This document shows positions 15,909 through 26,912 of a stretch of 64,000 nt of DNA, in pieces. The first letter of the stretch is position 1, and the number at the start of each line of letters is the position of its first letter. The notes under the pieces are model-generated. The model was not told the DNA's origin. It did not search any database and saw nothing but the letters and a program-made list of their open reading frames with translations. The DNA lies in the NCBI GenBank assembly GCA_014879655.1, contig JACSRS010000117.1, positions 25,295 through 89,294 on the forward strand, in the 5' to 3' direction. This stretch comes from Burkholderiaceae bacterium (GTDB lineage Bacteria > Pseudomonadota > Gammaproteobacteria > Burkholderiales > Burkholderiaceae_C). Position numbers and translations under genes: made by a program.

Positions 15909-18900
15909 ATGTCCATTCACGCGGCCCTGAACCACATCACCCACTACAAATACGATCGCCCGGTCAAGCTGGGCCCGCAGGTCGTGCGCCTGCGCCCGGC
16001 GCCGCACAGCCGCAGCAAGATCATTTCGTATTCACTGAAAGTCGAGCCGGCCGGCCACTTTGTGAACTGGCAGCAGGACCCGTTTTCCAACTACCAGGCG
16101 CGCCTGGTATTTCCAGAGCCGACGACCGAGTTCAAGGTCACAGTCGACGTGGTTGTCGAAATGGCGGTCTACAACCCATTCGACTTTTTTCTTGAACCAC
16201 AGGCTGAAGAATTTCCGTTCACCTATGCGCCCGAACTGAAGCAGGAACTGGCGCCCTACCTGATGAAAGAGCCGCTGACGCCCCTGGTCAGCGCCTATCT
16301 GGACAAGATCGACCGCACCAAGCGGCGCAGCGTGATTTTCCTGGTCGATCTGAACCAGATGGTGCACAAGTCAGTGGACTACACCATCCGCATGGAACCC
16401 GGCGTGCAAACGCCCGAGGGAACCCTGGCGCTCGGCTCCGGTTCATGCCGCGACTCTGCCTGGCTGATGGTGCAACTGCTGCGCAACTGCGGACTGGCGG
16501 CGCGCTTCGTGTCGGGTTATCTGATCCAGCTCAAGTCCGACGTGAAGGCGCTGGACGGCCCCAGCGGCACCGAGGTCGACTTCACCGATCTGCACGCCTG
16601 GTGCGAGGTCTACCTGCCCGGCGCCGGCTGGATCGGGCTGGACGCCACCTCCGGCTTGCTTGCCGGCGAAGGCCATGTGCCGCTGGCCTGCACCCCGCAG
16701 CCATCGGGCGCCGCGCCCATCGAGGGCGGTGTCGACAAGTGCGAGGTGACTTTCGAGCACCACATGGGTGTCACGCGGCTTTATGAATCGCCGCGAGTCA
16801 CGCTGCCCTACTCCGAGGAGCAATGGTCCGACATCATGGCACTCGGCGCGGAAGTGGACGCGGATCTCGCCAGTGGCGACGTCCGGCTGACCATGGGCGG
16901 CGAGCCCACTTTCGTCGCGGTCGCCGACCGCGATGCACCAGAATGGAACACCGATGCGCTCGGACCCACCAAAAGAGGGCTGGCCACCGAACTGGTGCAC
17001 AAACTGCGTGACGAATACGGCCGCGGCGGCTTCCTGCATTTCGGACAGGGCAAGTGGTACCCGGGCGAACAGTTGCCGCGCTGGGCGCTGGGCATTTACT
17101 GGCGCACCGACGGTCAGCCCTGCTGGAGCGACCCTGCGCTCTTTGCAGACGAACGGGAACCGAGTTTCTACACCGCCGATGACGCGCGCCGCTTCACCTA
17201 TCTGCTCGCCACCAAACTCGGCATCACCGACAAGCACATCGAAGCAGGTCACGAAGACGTCTGGTACTACCTGTGGCGCGAGCGCCGCCTGCCAGTCAAC
17301 GTCGACCCGTTCGAGTCCCGGCTCGACGACGAAATGGAGCGCAGCCGCCTGCGCCGGGTGTTCGAACAGAAGCTCGACGCCGTCGTCGGCTACGTCCTGC
17401 CGCTGCAGGCTGCGGACGCGGATGAGCCGGGCCCGCGCTGGCAAACCGGTCCGTGGTTCCTGCGTGACGAACGCATGTACCTGATGCCAGGCGACTCCCC
17501 GATGGGCTACCGCTTGCCGCTCGACTCCCTGCCCTGGGTCAGCAAGGCCGATTACCCGTACATGATCGAGCAGGACCCCTACATTGTTCGCGGCGATCTG
17601 CCGCAGGCGGCCACGCTGCGTGCGCAATACAACTTCCTGCACACCGAGGGCGTGCCCTACGCGGCCCACACCACCGGCGGCGGATTTGCCGAAGGCGGCG
17701 TGATCGCCGTGCAAGGCCAGGGACACGAAGCCGCCGCGACGCACGCCAACCCGGCTGAAGCCAACCGCCACGGTGAAGCCCAGCCCTCCCACGCCCGAAC
17801 TGACAGCAACGCGACCCGAACGCCGGCGCGCGGCGAATCGGCCTACTGGATCAATCGCAGCGCCCTGTGCGTCGAGGCGCGCGATCCGCGCCGCTCCAAC
17901 GGCCCGAAAGCCGAAATGGTGGGCAGCAAGTCCGGCGTGCTGTACGTGTTCATGCCGCCGCTGGCACGGCTGGAGGACTATCTGGACCTGCTCGCCGCGG
18001 TCGAGGCAACGGCGCGCCAGCTGGCGGTCAAGGTGGTGCTGGAGGGCTACCCGCCGCCCCGTGACGTGCGCCTGAAGCTGCTGGCCGTCACGCCCGATCC
18101 GGGCGTGATCGAGGTCAACATCCACCCTGCCGCGAACTGGAAGGAACTGGTCGAGCACACCGAGTTTCTCTACCAGGCTGCGTTCGAGACCCGGCTGTCG
18201 GCCGAGAAGTTCATGACCGACGGCCGGCACACCGGCACCGGCGGTGGCAACCACTTCGTGATGGGCGGCGCCACGCCGGCCGACAGCCCGTTCCTGCGCA
18301 AGCCCGAATTGCTGGCCAGCCTGATCCTGTACTGGCACAACCACCCGAGCCTGAGCTACCTGTTCAGCGGCATGTTTGTCGGCCCGACCAGCCAGGCGCC
18401 GCGCGTGGACGAAGCCCGTAACGACCAGTTGTACGAGCTCGAGATCGCGCTGCAGCAGATCCACGCCAACCGCGAGAAATATGGCGAGGAAATGCCGCCA
18501 TGGCTGGTCGACCGCACGCTGCGCAACATCCTGGTTGACGTCTCCGGCAACACCCACCGCAGCGAGTTCTGCATTGACAAGCTGTATTCCCCCGACAGCA
18601 GCACCGGCCGGCTGGGACTGCTTGAACTGCGCGCCTTCGAGATGCCGCCGCACGCCCGCATGAGCATCGCGCAGCAACTGCTGCTGCGTGCACTGGTCGC
18701 CCGCTTCTGGAAATCGCCGTACCGCGCGCCGGTGACGCGCTGGGGCACCGAACTGCACGACCGCTTCCTGCTGCCGAAATTCATCACGATGGATTTTGAA
18801 GACGTGATGACCGAAATGCGCGAAGCCGGCTATGCGTTTGACAACGCCTGGTTTGCCCCGCATCTGGAGTTCCGCTTCCCGCTGGTGGGAGAAGTCAAGT

Positions 18901-19436
18901 CGATGGGGATTGAACTGACGCTGCGCAACGCGCTGGAGCCCTGGCACGTGATGGGCGAAGAAGGCTCGGCCGGCGGCACCGTGCGCTATGTGGACTCGTC
19001 GCTGGAACGCATCGAGGTGCGGGTCACCGGTCTGAACCAGAGCCGCTACGTCATCACCTGCAACGGCCGGCCGCTGCCGCTGCAGCCGACCGGGACATCG
19101 GGCGAGTACGTCGCGGGGGTTCGATACAAGGCCTGGAATCCGCCGTCGTCGCTGCACCCGACCATCGGCGTGCACGCGCCGCTGACCTTTGACATCGTGG
19201 ACACCTGGATGAAGCGCTCGGTTGGCGGCTGCCAGTACCATGTGGCCCATCCGGGGGGGCTCAATTACGAGTCGTTCCCGGTCAACTCGTTCGAGGCAGA
19301 GAGCCGGCGGCTGTCCCGCTTCACCCGCATGGGCCATACGCCGGGCCAGATGAAGATTCCGCCGGCCAGCATCGACCTGCCGGGCAGCAAGGAGTTCCCC
19401 TTCACGCTGGATCTGCGACTGGCCCCGCCGTTTTGA
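15909..19436 (+). CDS. Transglutaminase-like / DUF2126 fusion protein (predicted amidoligase system)
   Basis: 1175 residues. The N-terminal ~110 residues match the bacterial transglutaminase-like N-terminal region. A transglutaminase core follows, with the catalytic Cys near residue 180 (G-S-C-R-D-S-A-W), His in D-L-H-A-W-C-E-V and Asp in G-L-D-A-T. From about 320 to the end is DUF2126, including G-T-G-G-G-N-H-F-V near residue 780. A hydrophilic low-complexity insert (about 600-640) splits DUF2126. The start at 15909 is chosen where homology to the family N-terminus begins (M-S-I-H-A-A-L); the ribosome-binding site is weak. Large proteins of this type are encoded with ATP-grasp/alpha-E proteins and are predicted to make or cleave amide bonds in a peptide product; the substrate is unknown. 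Confidence 0.9.
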   Translation: MSIHAALNHITHYKYDRPVKLGPQVVRLRPAPHSRSKIISYSLKVEPAGHFVNWQQDPFSNYQARLVFPEPTTEFKVTVDVVVEMAVYNPFDFFLEPQAEEFPFTYAPELKQELAPYLMKEPLTPLVSAYLDKIDRTKRRSVIFLVDLNQMVHKSVDYTIRMEPGVQTPEGTLALGSGSCRDSAWLMVQLLRNCGLAARFVSGYLIQLKSDVKALDGPSGTEVDFTDLHAWCEVYLPGAGWIGLDATSGLLAGEGHVPLACTPQPSGAAPIEGGVDKCEVTFEHHMGVTRLYESPRVTLPYSEEQWSDIMALGAEVDADLASGDVRLTMGGEPTFVAVADRDAPEWNTDALGPTKRGLATELVHKLRDEYGRGGFLHFGQGKWYPGEQLPRWALGIYWRTDGQPCWSDPALFADEREPSFYTADDARRFTYLLATKLGITDKHIEAGHEDVWYYLWRERRLPVNVDPFESRLDDEMERSRLRRVFEQKLDAVVGYVLPLQAADADEPGPRWQTGPWFLRDERMYLMPGDSPMGYRLPLDSLPWVSKADYPYMIEQDPYIVRGDLPQAATLRAQYNFLHTEGVPYAAHTTGGGFAEGGVIAVQGQGHEAAATHANPAEANRHGEAQPSHARTDSNATRTPARGESAYWINRSALCVEARDPRRSNGPKAEMVGSKSGVLYVFMPPLARLEDYLDLLAAVEATARQLAVKVVLEGYPPPRDVRLKLLAVTPDPGVIEVNIHPAANWKELVEHTEFLYQAAFETRLSAEKFMTDGRHTGTGGGNHFVMGGATPADSPFLRKPELLASLILYWHNHPSLSYLFSGMFVGPTSQAPRVDEARNDQLYELEIALQQIHANREKYGEEMPPWLVDRTLRNILVDVSGNTHRSEFCIDKLYSPDSSTGRLGLLELRAFEMPPHARMSIAQQLLLRALVARFWKSPYRAPVTRWGTELHDRFLLPKFITMDFEDVMTEMREAGYAFDNAWFAPHLEFRFPLVGEVKSMGIELTLRNALEPWHVMGEEGSAGGTVRYVDSSLERIEVRVTGLNQSRYVITCNGRPLPLQPTGTSGEYVAGVRYKAWNPPSSLHPTIGVHAPLTFDIVDTWMKRSVGGCQYHVAHPGGLNYESFPVNSFEAESRRLSRFTRMGHTPGQMKIPPASIDLPGSKEFPFTLDLRLAPPF

Positions 19437-19557
19437 CGAGGCGGACGCGCGCCGTCCGGGCGACATCCCCGCTTGAGACAGGCGATGCTTTCATCGCCGG
19501 TCGCCTGACTTGCCTGCAAAATGTCGAACTTTCGACTTTCTTGAACAACGGATCCAC

Positions 19558-22158
19558 GTGACCACTGTCCAGACACCGGCAACAAGCGCTCCCGCGACGG
19601 ATACCGATCCGACACCCGCGGCCATCGCCCTCAAAATGTCCGCGCCGGTTGCAGACGGCCACTACGACGAAATGCGCGGTGTGTGCGCACCGCAGGCCGG
19701 CGAGGCCCCCCTCACCGACGCATGGTCCCGCTTCTTTGATGAACTTGGCGCCGACGGCTTCACCGACCTGAACCGGCGCCAGGAGACGATGCAGAGCCAG
19801 TTGCACGACAACGGCGTCACCTACAACGTCTATGCCGACAGCTCCGGTCCCCAGCGCCCCTGGGAGCTGGACCTGTTTCCGCTCATCATCACGCCAGACA
19901 GCTGGAAACAGATCGAAGCGGGCGTGCTGCAGCGCGTGAGCGTGCTCGACCGCGTGCTGGCCGATGTCTACGGGCCGCGCGAGCTGATCAAGGCCGGACT
20001 GATCCCGCCCGCGCTGGTGCGGGGTCACCCGGGTTACCTGCGTGCGATGCATGAGGTACCGGCAGTCGGCGGCACGCACCTGCATGTCGCCGCCTTTGAC
20101 CTGGCACGCGGTCCGGGCGGCAAATGGTGGGTGGTGTCACAGCGAACCCAGGCGCCGTCAGGGCTGGGCTACCTGCTGGAAAACCGGCTGGCGATCTCGC
20201 GGCTGTTTCCAAAGGCTTTCGAAACCATGCAGGTGCAGCGTCTGGCGTCAAGCTACCGCGCGCTGATCGATGGCCTGAAAGCCATGAGCCCGGCAGGGGC
20301 CGATTCCCACATTGCCCTGCTCACGCCCGGCCCGCACAACGAAACCTATTTCGAGCACGCCTATCTGGCCCGGTACCTCGGCCTGACCCTGGTCCAGGGC
20401 AACGACCTGACGGTGCGCGACCGCAAGGTATACCTGCGCACCCTGCGCGGGCTTGAACCGGTGCACGGCCTGCTCAAGCGGGTCGATGACGAATACCTCG
20501 ACCCGCTGGAGCTGCGGCCCGACTCCACCCTGGGCGTTCCGGGGTTGCTGCAGGCGATCCGCGCCGGCAATGTGTTGGTGGCCAACGCACCGGGATCGGC
20601 CTTTCTGGAGTCCAGCGCGATGCTGGGCTTTCTGCCGGCGCTGGCGCGGCACCTGCTTGGCGAAGAACTGCAGTTGCCAGCCCTCCCTACCTGGTGGTGC
20701 GGTGAGCGGGCGGCGATGGACGCCGCACTGCCCCGCCTGGCCGAGTGCGTCATCAAGCCGACCTACCCGGGCTCGGCCTCGCATGGCAGCTTCGACTCGG
20801 TGCTGGGGCGTTCGCTCGAACCGCGCGAACTCGATGAATGGGCGGGGCGGATTGCGAAAGCGGGCGAACTGCACACGGTGCAGGGTTACCTGCCGCTGTC
20901 GCAGATGCCAAGCTGGAAAGACAACCGGATTCAGCCGCGATCCATGTTGCTGCGGGTGTTTGCCGTCTCCGACGGCCCCCGGTCCTGGCGCGTGCTGCCC
21001 GGCGGCCTGACCCGGCTGGCCAGCAAGAACGCCGAGATTGCCACCATGCAGCGTGGCGGCAGCAGCGCCGATACCTGGGTGCTGGTCGATGCCGCCCGTG
21101 GTGACCGCGTCGACCGCACCACCCTGCTGCAACCGCACCACTCGCCGGCGGCACTGACCCACCGCCGGCGGACCGTGACCAGCCGCGCGGCTGAAAGCCT
21201 TTACTGGCTCGGCCGCTACACCGAGCGCACCGAAAACAGCATCCGTCTGGCGCGTCTGACGCTGGACCGCCTGAACAGCGAAGACCTGTCCGATCACCTG
21301 CAGGACTGGCTGAGCACGATGGCCGAGGCCAACACGCTGGTGTTGCCGGGTGTGCCGTCGATGAGCCAGGCACGGCGCGTGTTCGAGCGGTCGTTGATCG
21401 CCGGTCTGGGCAGCAACGACCAGGCCACCAGCGTGGGCTACAACCTGCGAGCCCTCAAACAAAGCGCCTTTTCGGTGCGCGAGCGCCTGTCGCAGGAACA
21501 CTGGACCGTCATCAACAAGGCCGAGGCCGACCTGACCCGGCGCTGCGCGCAGTTTGCCAGCCGCGGGGACTGGGCGTCCGTGGACGCGGTTCGCATGCTC
21601 GATGACGCCAGCGGCTCGATGGCGGCCATCACCGGCGCCCAGACCGACCGCATGACGCGCGACGACGGCTGGCGACTGCTGTCCATCGGCCGCCACATCG
21701 AACGCATGTGTTTCCTGGTGCCCGCGCTGCAAAGCGCCTTTGAAACCGGCGCGGTGCTGGACGACGACGGTTTCGAGGCGGTGGTCGCGCTGTTCGACAG
21801 CACCATCACCTTCCGTGCCCGCTACCAGCAAAACCGCGATGTGGCAGCACTGCTGGATCTGCTGGTGATCGACCCGGACAATCCGCGCTCCATCGGCTGG
21901 GTTGCCAAGACGCTGCGCGGACGCCTGGCCAAACTCGCCGGCAGCCCGCAGGGCGCGCTCGACGATCTCGCCTTGCAGGTGCCAGACCCGACGCAATGGG
22001 ACCTGGCGCCGCTTTGTTCGACCGACGAAGACGGCCGGCACGCCACCTTGCTGAAACTGCTGGAAGCCTGCCAGGCAGCGGCCTGGCATGTGTCGGACGA
22101 CATCAGCCTGCGCTACTTCACCCATACCGACGAAACCGGTCAAAGTCTGGGGGCGTGA
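19558..22158 (+). CDS. Fused circularly permuted ATP-grasp and alpha-E protein
   Basis: 866 residues from a GTG start. Residues ~40-520 are a circularly permuted ATP-grasp domain: K-R-V-D-D-E-Y-L-D-P and V-L-P-G-G-L-T-R-L-A with G-G-S-S-A-D-T-W align with the separate protein at 11655-13154. Residues ~535-866 are an alpha-E domain beginning S-R-A-A-E-S-L-Y-W-L-G-R-Y. In one chain it matches the two products of the minus-strand operon, which supports physical interaction of those two. The true start is uncertain: TTG at 19510, GTG at 19558 and ATG at 19636 are all in frame and none has a strong ribosome-binding site. The stop overlaps the next ATG by one base (TGATG). Confidence 0.9.
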   Translation: MTTVQTPATSAPATDTDPTPAAIALKMSAPVADGHYDEMRGVCAPQAGEAPLTDAWSRFFDELGADGFTDLNRRQETMQSQLHDNGVTYNVYADSSGPQRPWELDLFPLIITPDSWKQIEAGVLQRVSVLDRVLADVYGPRELIKAGLIPPALVRGHPGYLRAMHEVPAVGGTHLHVAAFDLARGPGGKWWVVSQRTQAPSGLGYLLENRLAISRLFPKAFETMQVQRLASSYRALIDGLKAMSPAGADSHIALLTPGPHNETYFEHAYLARYLGLTLVQGNDLTVRDRKVYLRTLRGLEPVHGLLKRVDDEYLDPLELRPDSTLGVPGLLQAIRAGNVLVANAPGSAFLESSAMLGFLPALARHLLGEELQLPALPTWWCGERAAMDAALPRLAECVIKPTYPGSASHGSFDSVLGRSLEPRELDEWAGRIAKAGELHTVQGYLPLSQMPSWKDNRIQPRSMLLRVFAVSDGPRSWRVLPGGLTRLASKNAEIATMQRGGSSADTWVLVDAARGDRVDRTTLLQPHHSPAALTHRRRTVTSRAAESLYWLGRYTERTENSIRLARLTLDRLNSEDLSDHLQDWLSTMAEANTLVLPGVPSMSQARRVFERSLIAGLGSNDQATSVGYNLRALKQSAFSVRERLSQEHWTVINKAEADLTRRCAQFASRGDWASVDAVRMLDDASGSMAAITGAQTDRMTRDDGWRLLSIGRHIERMCFLVPALQSAFETGAVLDDDGFEAVVALFDSTITFRARYQQNRDVAALLDLLVIDPDNPRSIGWVAKTLRGRLAKLAGSPQGALDDLALQVPDPTQWDLAPLCSTDEDGRHATLLKLLEACQAAAWHVSDDISLRYFTHTDETGQSLGA

Positions 22159-23207
22159 TGGACCTGCAGATCACCCACGAAACCCGCTACGACTACACGC
22201 CCGCCGTGGAGTCCGCGCAGCACATGGCGTTTCTGAAGCCGCTGGACACGCCCTACCAGCAACTGATCCGGCACCGGCTGGACATCACCCCCGAGCCGTC
22301 CGATCGCTGCGAATCCCATGACGTATACGGCAATCCACGAACGTTTTTCTCGCTGCAGACGCCGCACACCCAGCTGAGCGTGGTGGCCAGCAGCCTGGTT
22401 CGCACTTTCGCGCCGGCGCCCGCATCCAGCGTCATCCCGTGGGAAGACGTGCGCGAGCGCTTCCGCTTCCATTCCGGCGCCGCCTGGGATCCGGCTGCAG
22501 AGTTTGTGTTTCCGTCGCATCACACGCCGCGACATGAGGAGTTCGCTGCCTACGCGCGACCGAGCTTCGAGGCCGGACGCCCGTTGATCAAGGCCGCCAC
22601 CAACCTGATGACGCGCATCCACACCGAGTTCACCTACGAATCACGCAGTACCGAGATCAACACCCCAGCCCGCGTGGCCATGGCCCAGCGCAAGGGTGTC
22701 TGCCAGGACTTTGCCCACATCATGATTGCCTGCCTGCGCACGCTGGGACTGCCGGCGCGCTATGTCAGCGGCTACCTGCTGACCCAGCCGCCACCCGGCA
22801 AACCCCGGCTGGTCGGCAGCGACGCCTCGCACGCCTGGGTATCGGTCTACCTGCCCGACCTGCCGGGCGCGGCGGACGGGCTGGGCTGGTTTGACCTGGA
22901 CCCGACCAACGATCGCTGCGGCTGGGGCACGCCGGGCGAAGACTATGTCACGCTGGCCACCGGCCGCGATTTCTCCGACATTTCGCCGATCCGCGGTGTG
23001 ATCCACGGCGGCGGACAGCACATCCTGACCGTGGGTGTCACCGTTGCCCCGCCCGGTGAAACCCTGCTCGACCCGGTGACCGGCGAAGTCGTGGAACACG
23101 GTGCGCCGGCCGACGACCCCCCTGACAATGCCGCATCGACCGCGTCATCCCAGTCCCAATCCCAGGAGCAATCAAATGGACGTCAATCTCAAACTCAAGG
23201 CCCTTGA
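22158..23207 (+). CDS. Transglutaminase family protein
   Basis: 349 residues. An N-terminal transglutaminase-like beta domain (1-150) precedes a transglutaminase core with the Cys in G-V-C-Q-D-F-A-H, the His in S-H-A-W-V-S-V and the Asp in F-D-L-D-P-T-N-D. The C-terminal ~40 residues are a low-complexity Ser/Gln-rich tail encoded by repetitive DNA that contains the start of the RidA gene. Translation is coupled to the preceding fused ATP-grasp/alpha-E gene. In related loci this protein is the third partner of the ATP-grasp and alpha-E proteins. It may transfer or hydrolyse the amide made by the ATP-grasp enzyme; that is inference. Confidence 0.92.
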   Translation: MDLQITHETRYDYTPAVESAQHMAFLKPLDTPYQQLIRHRLDITPEPSDRCESHDVYGNPRTFFSLQTPHTQLSVVASSLVRTFAPAPASSVIPWEDVRERFRFHSGAAWDPAAEFVFPSHHTPRHEEFAAYARPSFEAGRPLIKAATNLMTRIHTEFTYESRSTEINTPARVAMAQRKGVCQDFAHIMIACLRTLGLPARYVSGYLLTQPPPGKPRLVGSDASHAWVSVYLPDLPGAADGLGWFDLDPTNDRCGWGTPGEDYVTLATGRDFSDISPIRGVIHGGGQHILTVGVTVAPPGETLLDPVTGEVVEHGAPADDPPDNAASTASSQSQSQEQSNGRQSQTQGP

Positions 23208-23643
23208 CATCACCCTGCCACCCGTGGCGGTGCCGGCTGCCGCGTATGTGCCCTTCGTGCAGACCGGCAAACTGGTGTTTCTGAGCGGGCACATTGCACG
23301 CAAGGACGGCAAACCCTGGGTCGGTCAGTTCGGGCGGAACCTGACCACCGAAGAAGGCAAGGCCGCCGCACGCGCCGTGGCGATCGACCTGATGGGAACG
23401 CTGCAGGCCGCCTGCCAGGCAGCAGGGGGCGACCTGAACAGCGTCAGGCGCATCGTCAAGCTGATGAGCCTGGTCAATTCCACCGACGACTTCACCGAAC
23501 AGCATCTGGTGACCAATGGCGCCAGCGAACTGCTCGGCGAGGTCTTCGGCCCGGTTGGCGCCCATGCGCGCAGCGCCTTCGGCGTGGCCCAGATCCCGCT
23601 GGGTGCCTGCGTCGAAATCGAACTGATCGCCGAACTGGCCTGA
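23176..23643 (+). CDS. RidA family protein
   Basis: 155 residues, a single YjgF/YER057c/UK114 domain with the family's early segment L-V-F-L-S-G-H-I-A and the C-terminal V-E-I-E-L-I-A-E. RidA proteins hydrolyse reactive enamine/imine intermediates formed by PLP enzymes; relatives have other deaminase-like roles. The start at 23176 has CAGGAG 7 nt upstream and lies inside the end of the transglutaminase gene, a 32-nt overlap, so it belongs to that operon. Its role with the ATP-grasp proteins is not known. Confidence 0.9.
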   Translation: MDVNLKLKALDITLPPVAVPAAAYVPFVQTGKLVFLSGHIARKDGKPWVGQFGRNLTTEEGKAAARAVAIDLMGTLQAACQAAGGDLNSVRRIVKLMSLVNSTDDFTEQHLVTNGASELLGEVFGPVGAHARSAFGVAQIPLGACVEIELIAELA

Positions 23644-23653
23644 CGGGGCCAGC

Positions 23654-23672
23654 CGCCGGGATCATCCCGGCG
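23654..23672. terminator. GC-rich hairpin between convergent genes
   Basis: CGCCGGGA / TCCCGGCG form a perfect 8-bp stem with a 3-nt loop between the ends of the RidA and parC genes. There is no T-run on either side, so intrinsic termination is only possible; it may protect 3' ends instead. Confidence 0.4.
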
Positions 23673-23679
23673 TGCCCTG

Positions 23680-26078
<2,399 letters not shown>

Positions 26079-26079
<1 letters not shown>

Positions 26080-26900
26080 CAGAAAGCAGATTCGTTGGCC
26101 GCCAGCCGCGCTGGGCTCGGCAGATGCCGCGAAGGCGGCAGGCTCGTGCGGGCGGGCGCTTGCGTCAGCGACGCGGGCGGCTTGAGCAACGCGTAGATCT
26201 GCATCACCGTGGTGACATAGTTCTGCGTTTCGCGGTAGTCCGGCACGCGGTTGCCGGCGCGCTGCACAGCACCCTCGCCGGCGTTGTAGGCGGCCAGCAC
26301 CAGTTCGGTCTGGCCGGGAAAGCGCTGCATCAGTTCATTGAGGTGGCGCGTGCCGGTGCGGATGTTGGTGCGCGGATCGGCCAGTTTTTGCTCGACCGTG
26401 CCGCGCTGGTCGGCCACCACGCCGTAGCGGCCGGCCGTTGCCGGCATCACCTGCATCAGCCCGATGGCGCCCCTGGGCGACAGCGCGGAGGCGTCAAAGC
26501 CCGATTCGGTGGCAATCAGCGCCTTGAGCAGCTCGTAGTCGATGCCCTGCTGAACAGCTGCTTCACGCAGCAGGTGCTTGACGGCCAGAAAACCCGGCGC
26601 GACCTCGAAGTAGGCAAGCAGCCGGGCCTGCGCGGTGGGCACGGCGACCGGCCGGGGCGGCGCGGCGGCATCGGTTGCGGCATCCGCAGCTGCTCCGGGC
26701 AGCGCGCCGCCGCGGTAGTACAGCTCGTAGCGGTTGTCGATCTGTGAGGCGGCAAAGCGCGCGCGGCCCTCGGCGTCCACAAAGGCCCAGACTTCCGCCT
26801 GCGCCGAATGGTACGAAAACAATAGCAACAAAGCACCAACTGACAATGGGTTGATGCCACAAATGCTCAAAATTCGGTGAAAAACCGGCCGGGGGGTCAT
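26079..26900 (-). CDS. Lytic transglycosylase (SLT domain) with repeat-encoded signal peptide
   Basis: 273 residues. A signal peptide (about 1-35, ending S-A-Q-A) is followed by a short domain around [12 protein letters not shown], as in DUF4124-type lytic transglycosylases. The SLT goose-type domain is at ~115-235. The catalytic Glu is in I-A-T-E-S-G-F-D; further family motifs are G-L-M-Q-V-M-P-A-T and A-Y-N-A-G-E-G-A-V. It would cleave the glycan chains of peptidoglycan in the periplasm. The gene sits between parE and parC: its start is 12 nt after the parE stop and its end overlaps the parC start. The DNA for residues ~9-29 is a copy of the dispersed repeat. Confidence 0.9.
26812..26876 (-). 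repeat. Dispersed repeat copy, used as signal-peptide coding sequence
   Basis: Read on the minus strand: TTTTGAGCATTTGTGGCATC, then AACCCATTGTCAGTTGGTGC, then TTTGTTGCTATTG. It aligns with the copy in the NadR-like gene (TTTTGAGTCTTTTATGGCCT, then CAGCCAGCGTCAAATCGTGC, then GTTGTTGCTATTG). The terminal hairpin is degraded. It encodes the hydrophobic part of the transglycosylase signal peptide. Confidence 0.65.
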
Positions 26901-26912
26901 CGTGCGCGCCGG

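Noticed and set aside
16443..19466. A very long open frame on the minus strand (about 1000 codons)
   Set aside because: It is opposite the DUF2126-transglutaminase gene in phase with its GC-rich third positions. Its composition is Arg/His/Gln-rich and it matches no protein family.
20248..22143. A 631-codon open frame opposite the fused ATP-grasp/alpha-E gene
   Set aside because: Antisense shadow caused by high GC at third codon positions; no motif or ribosome-binding site.
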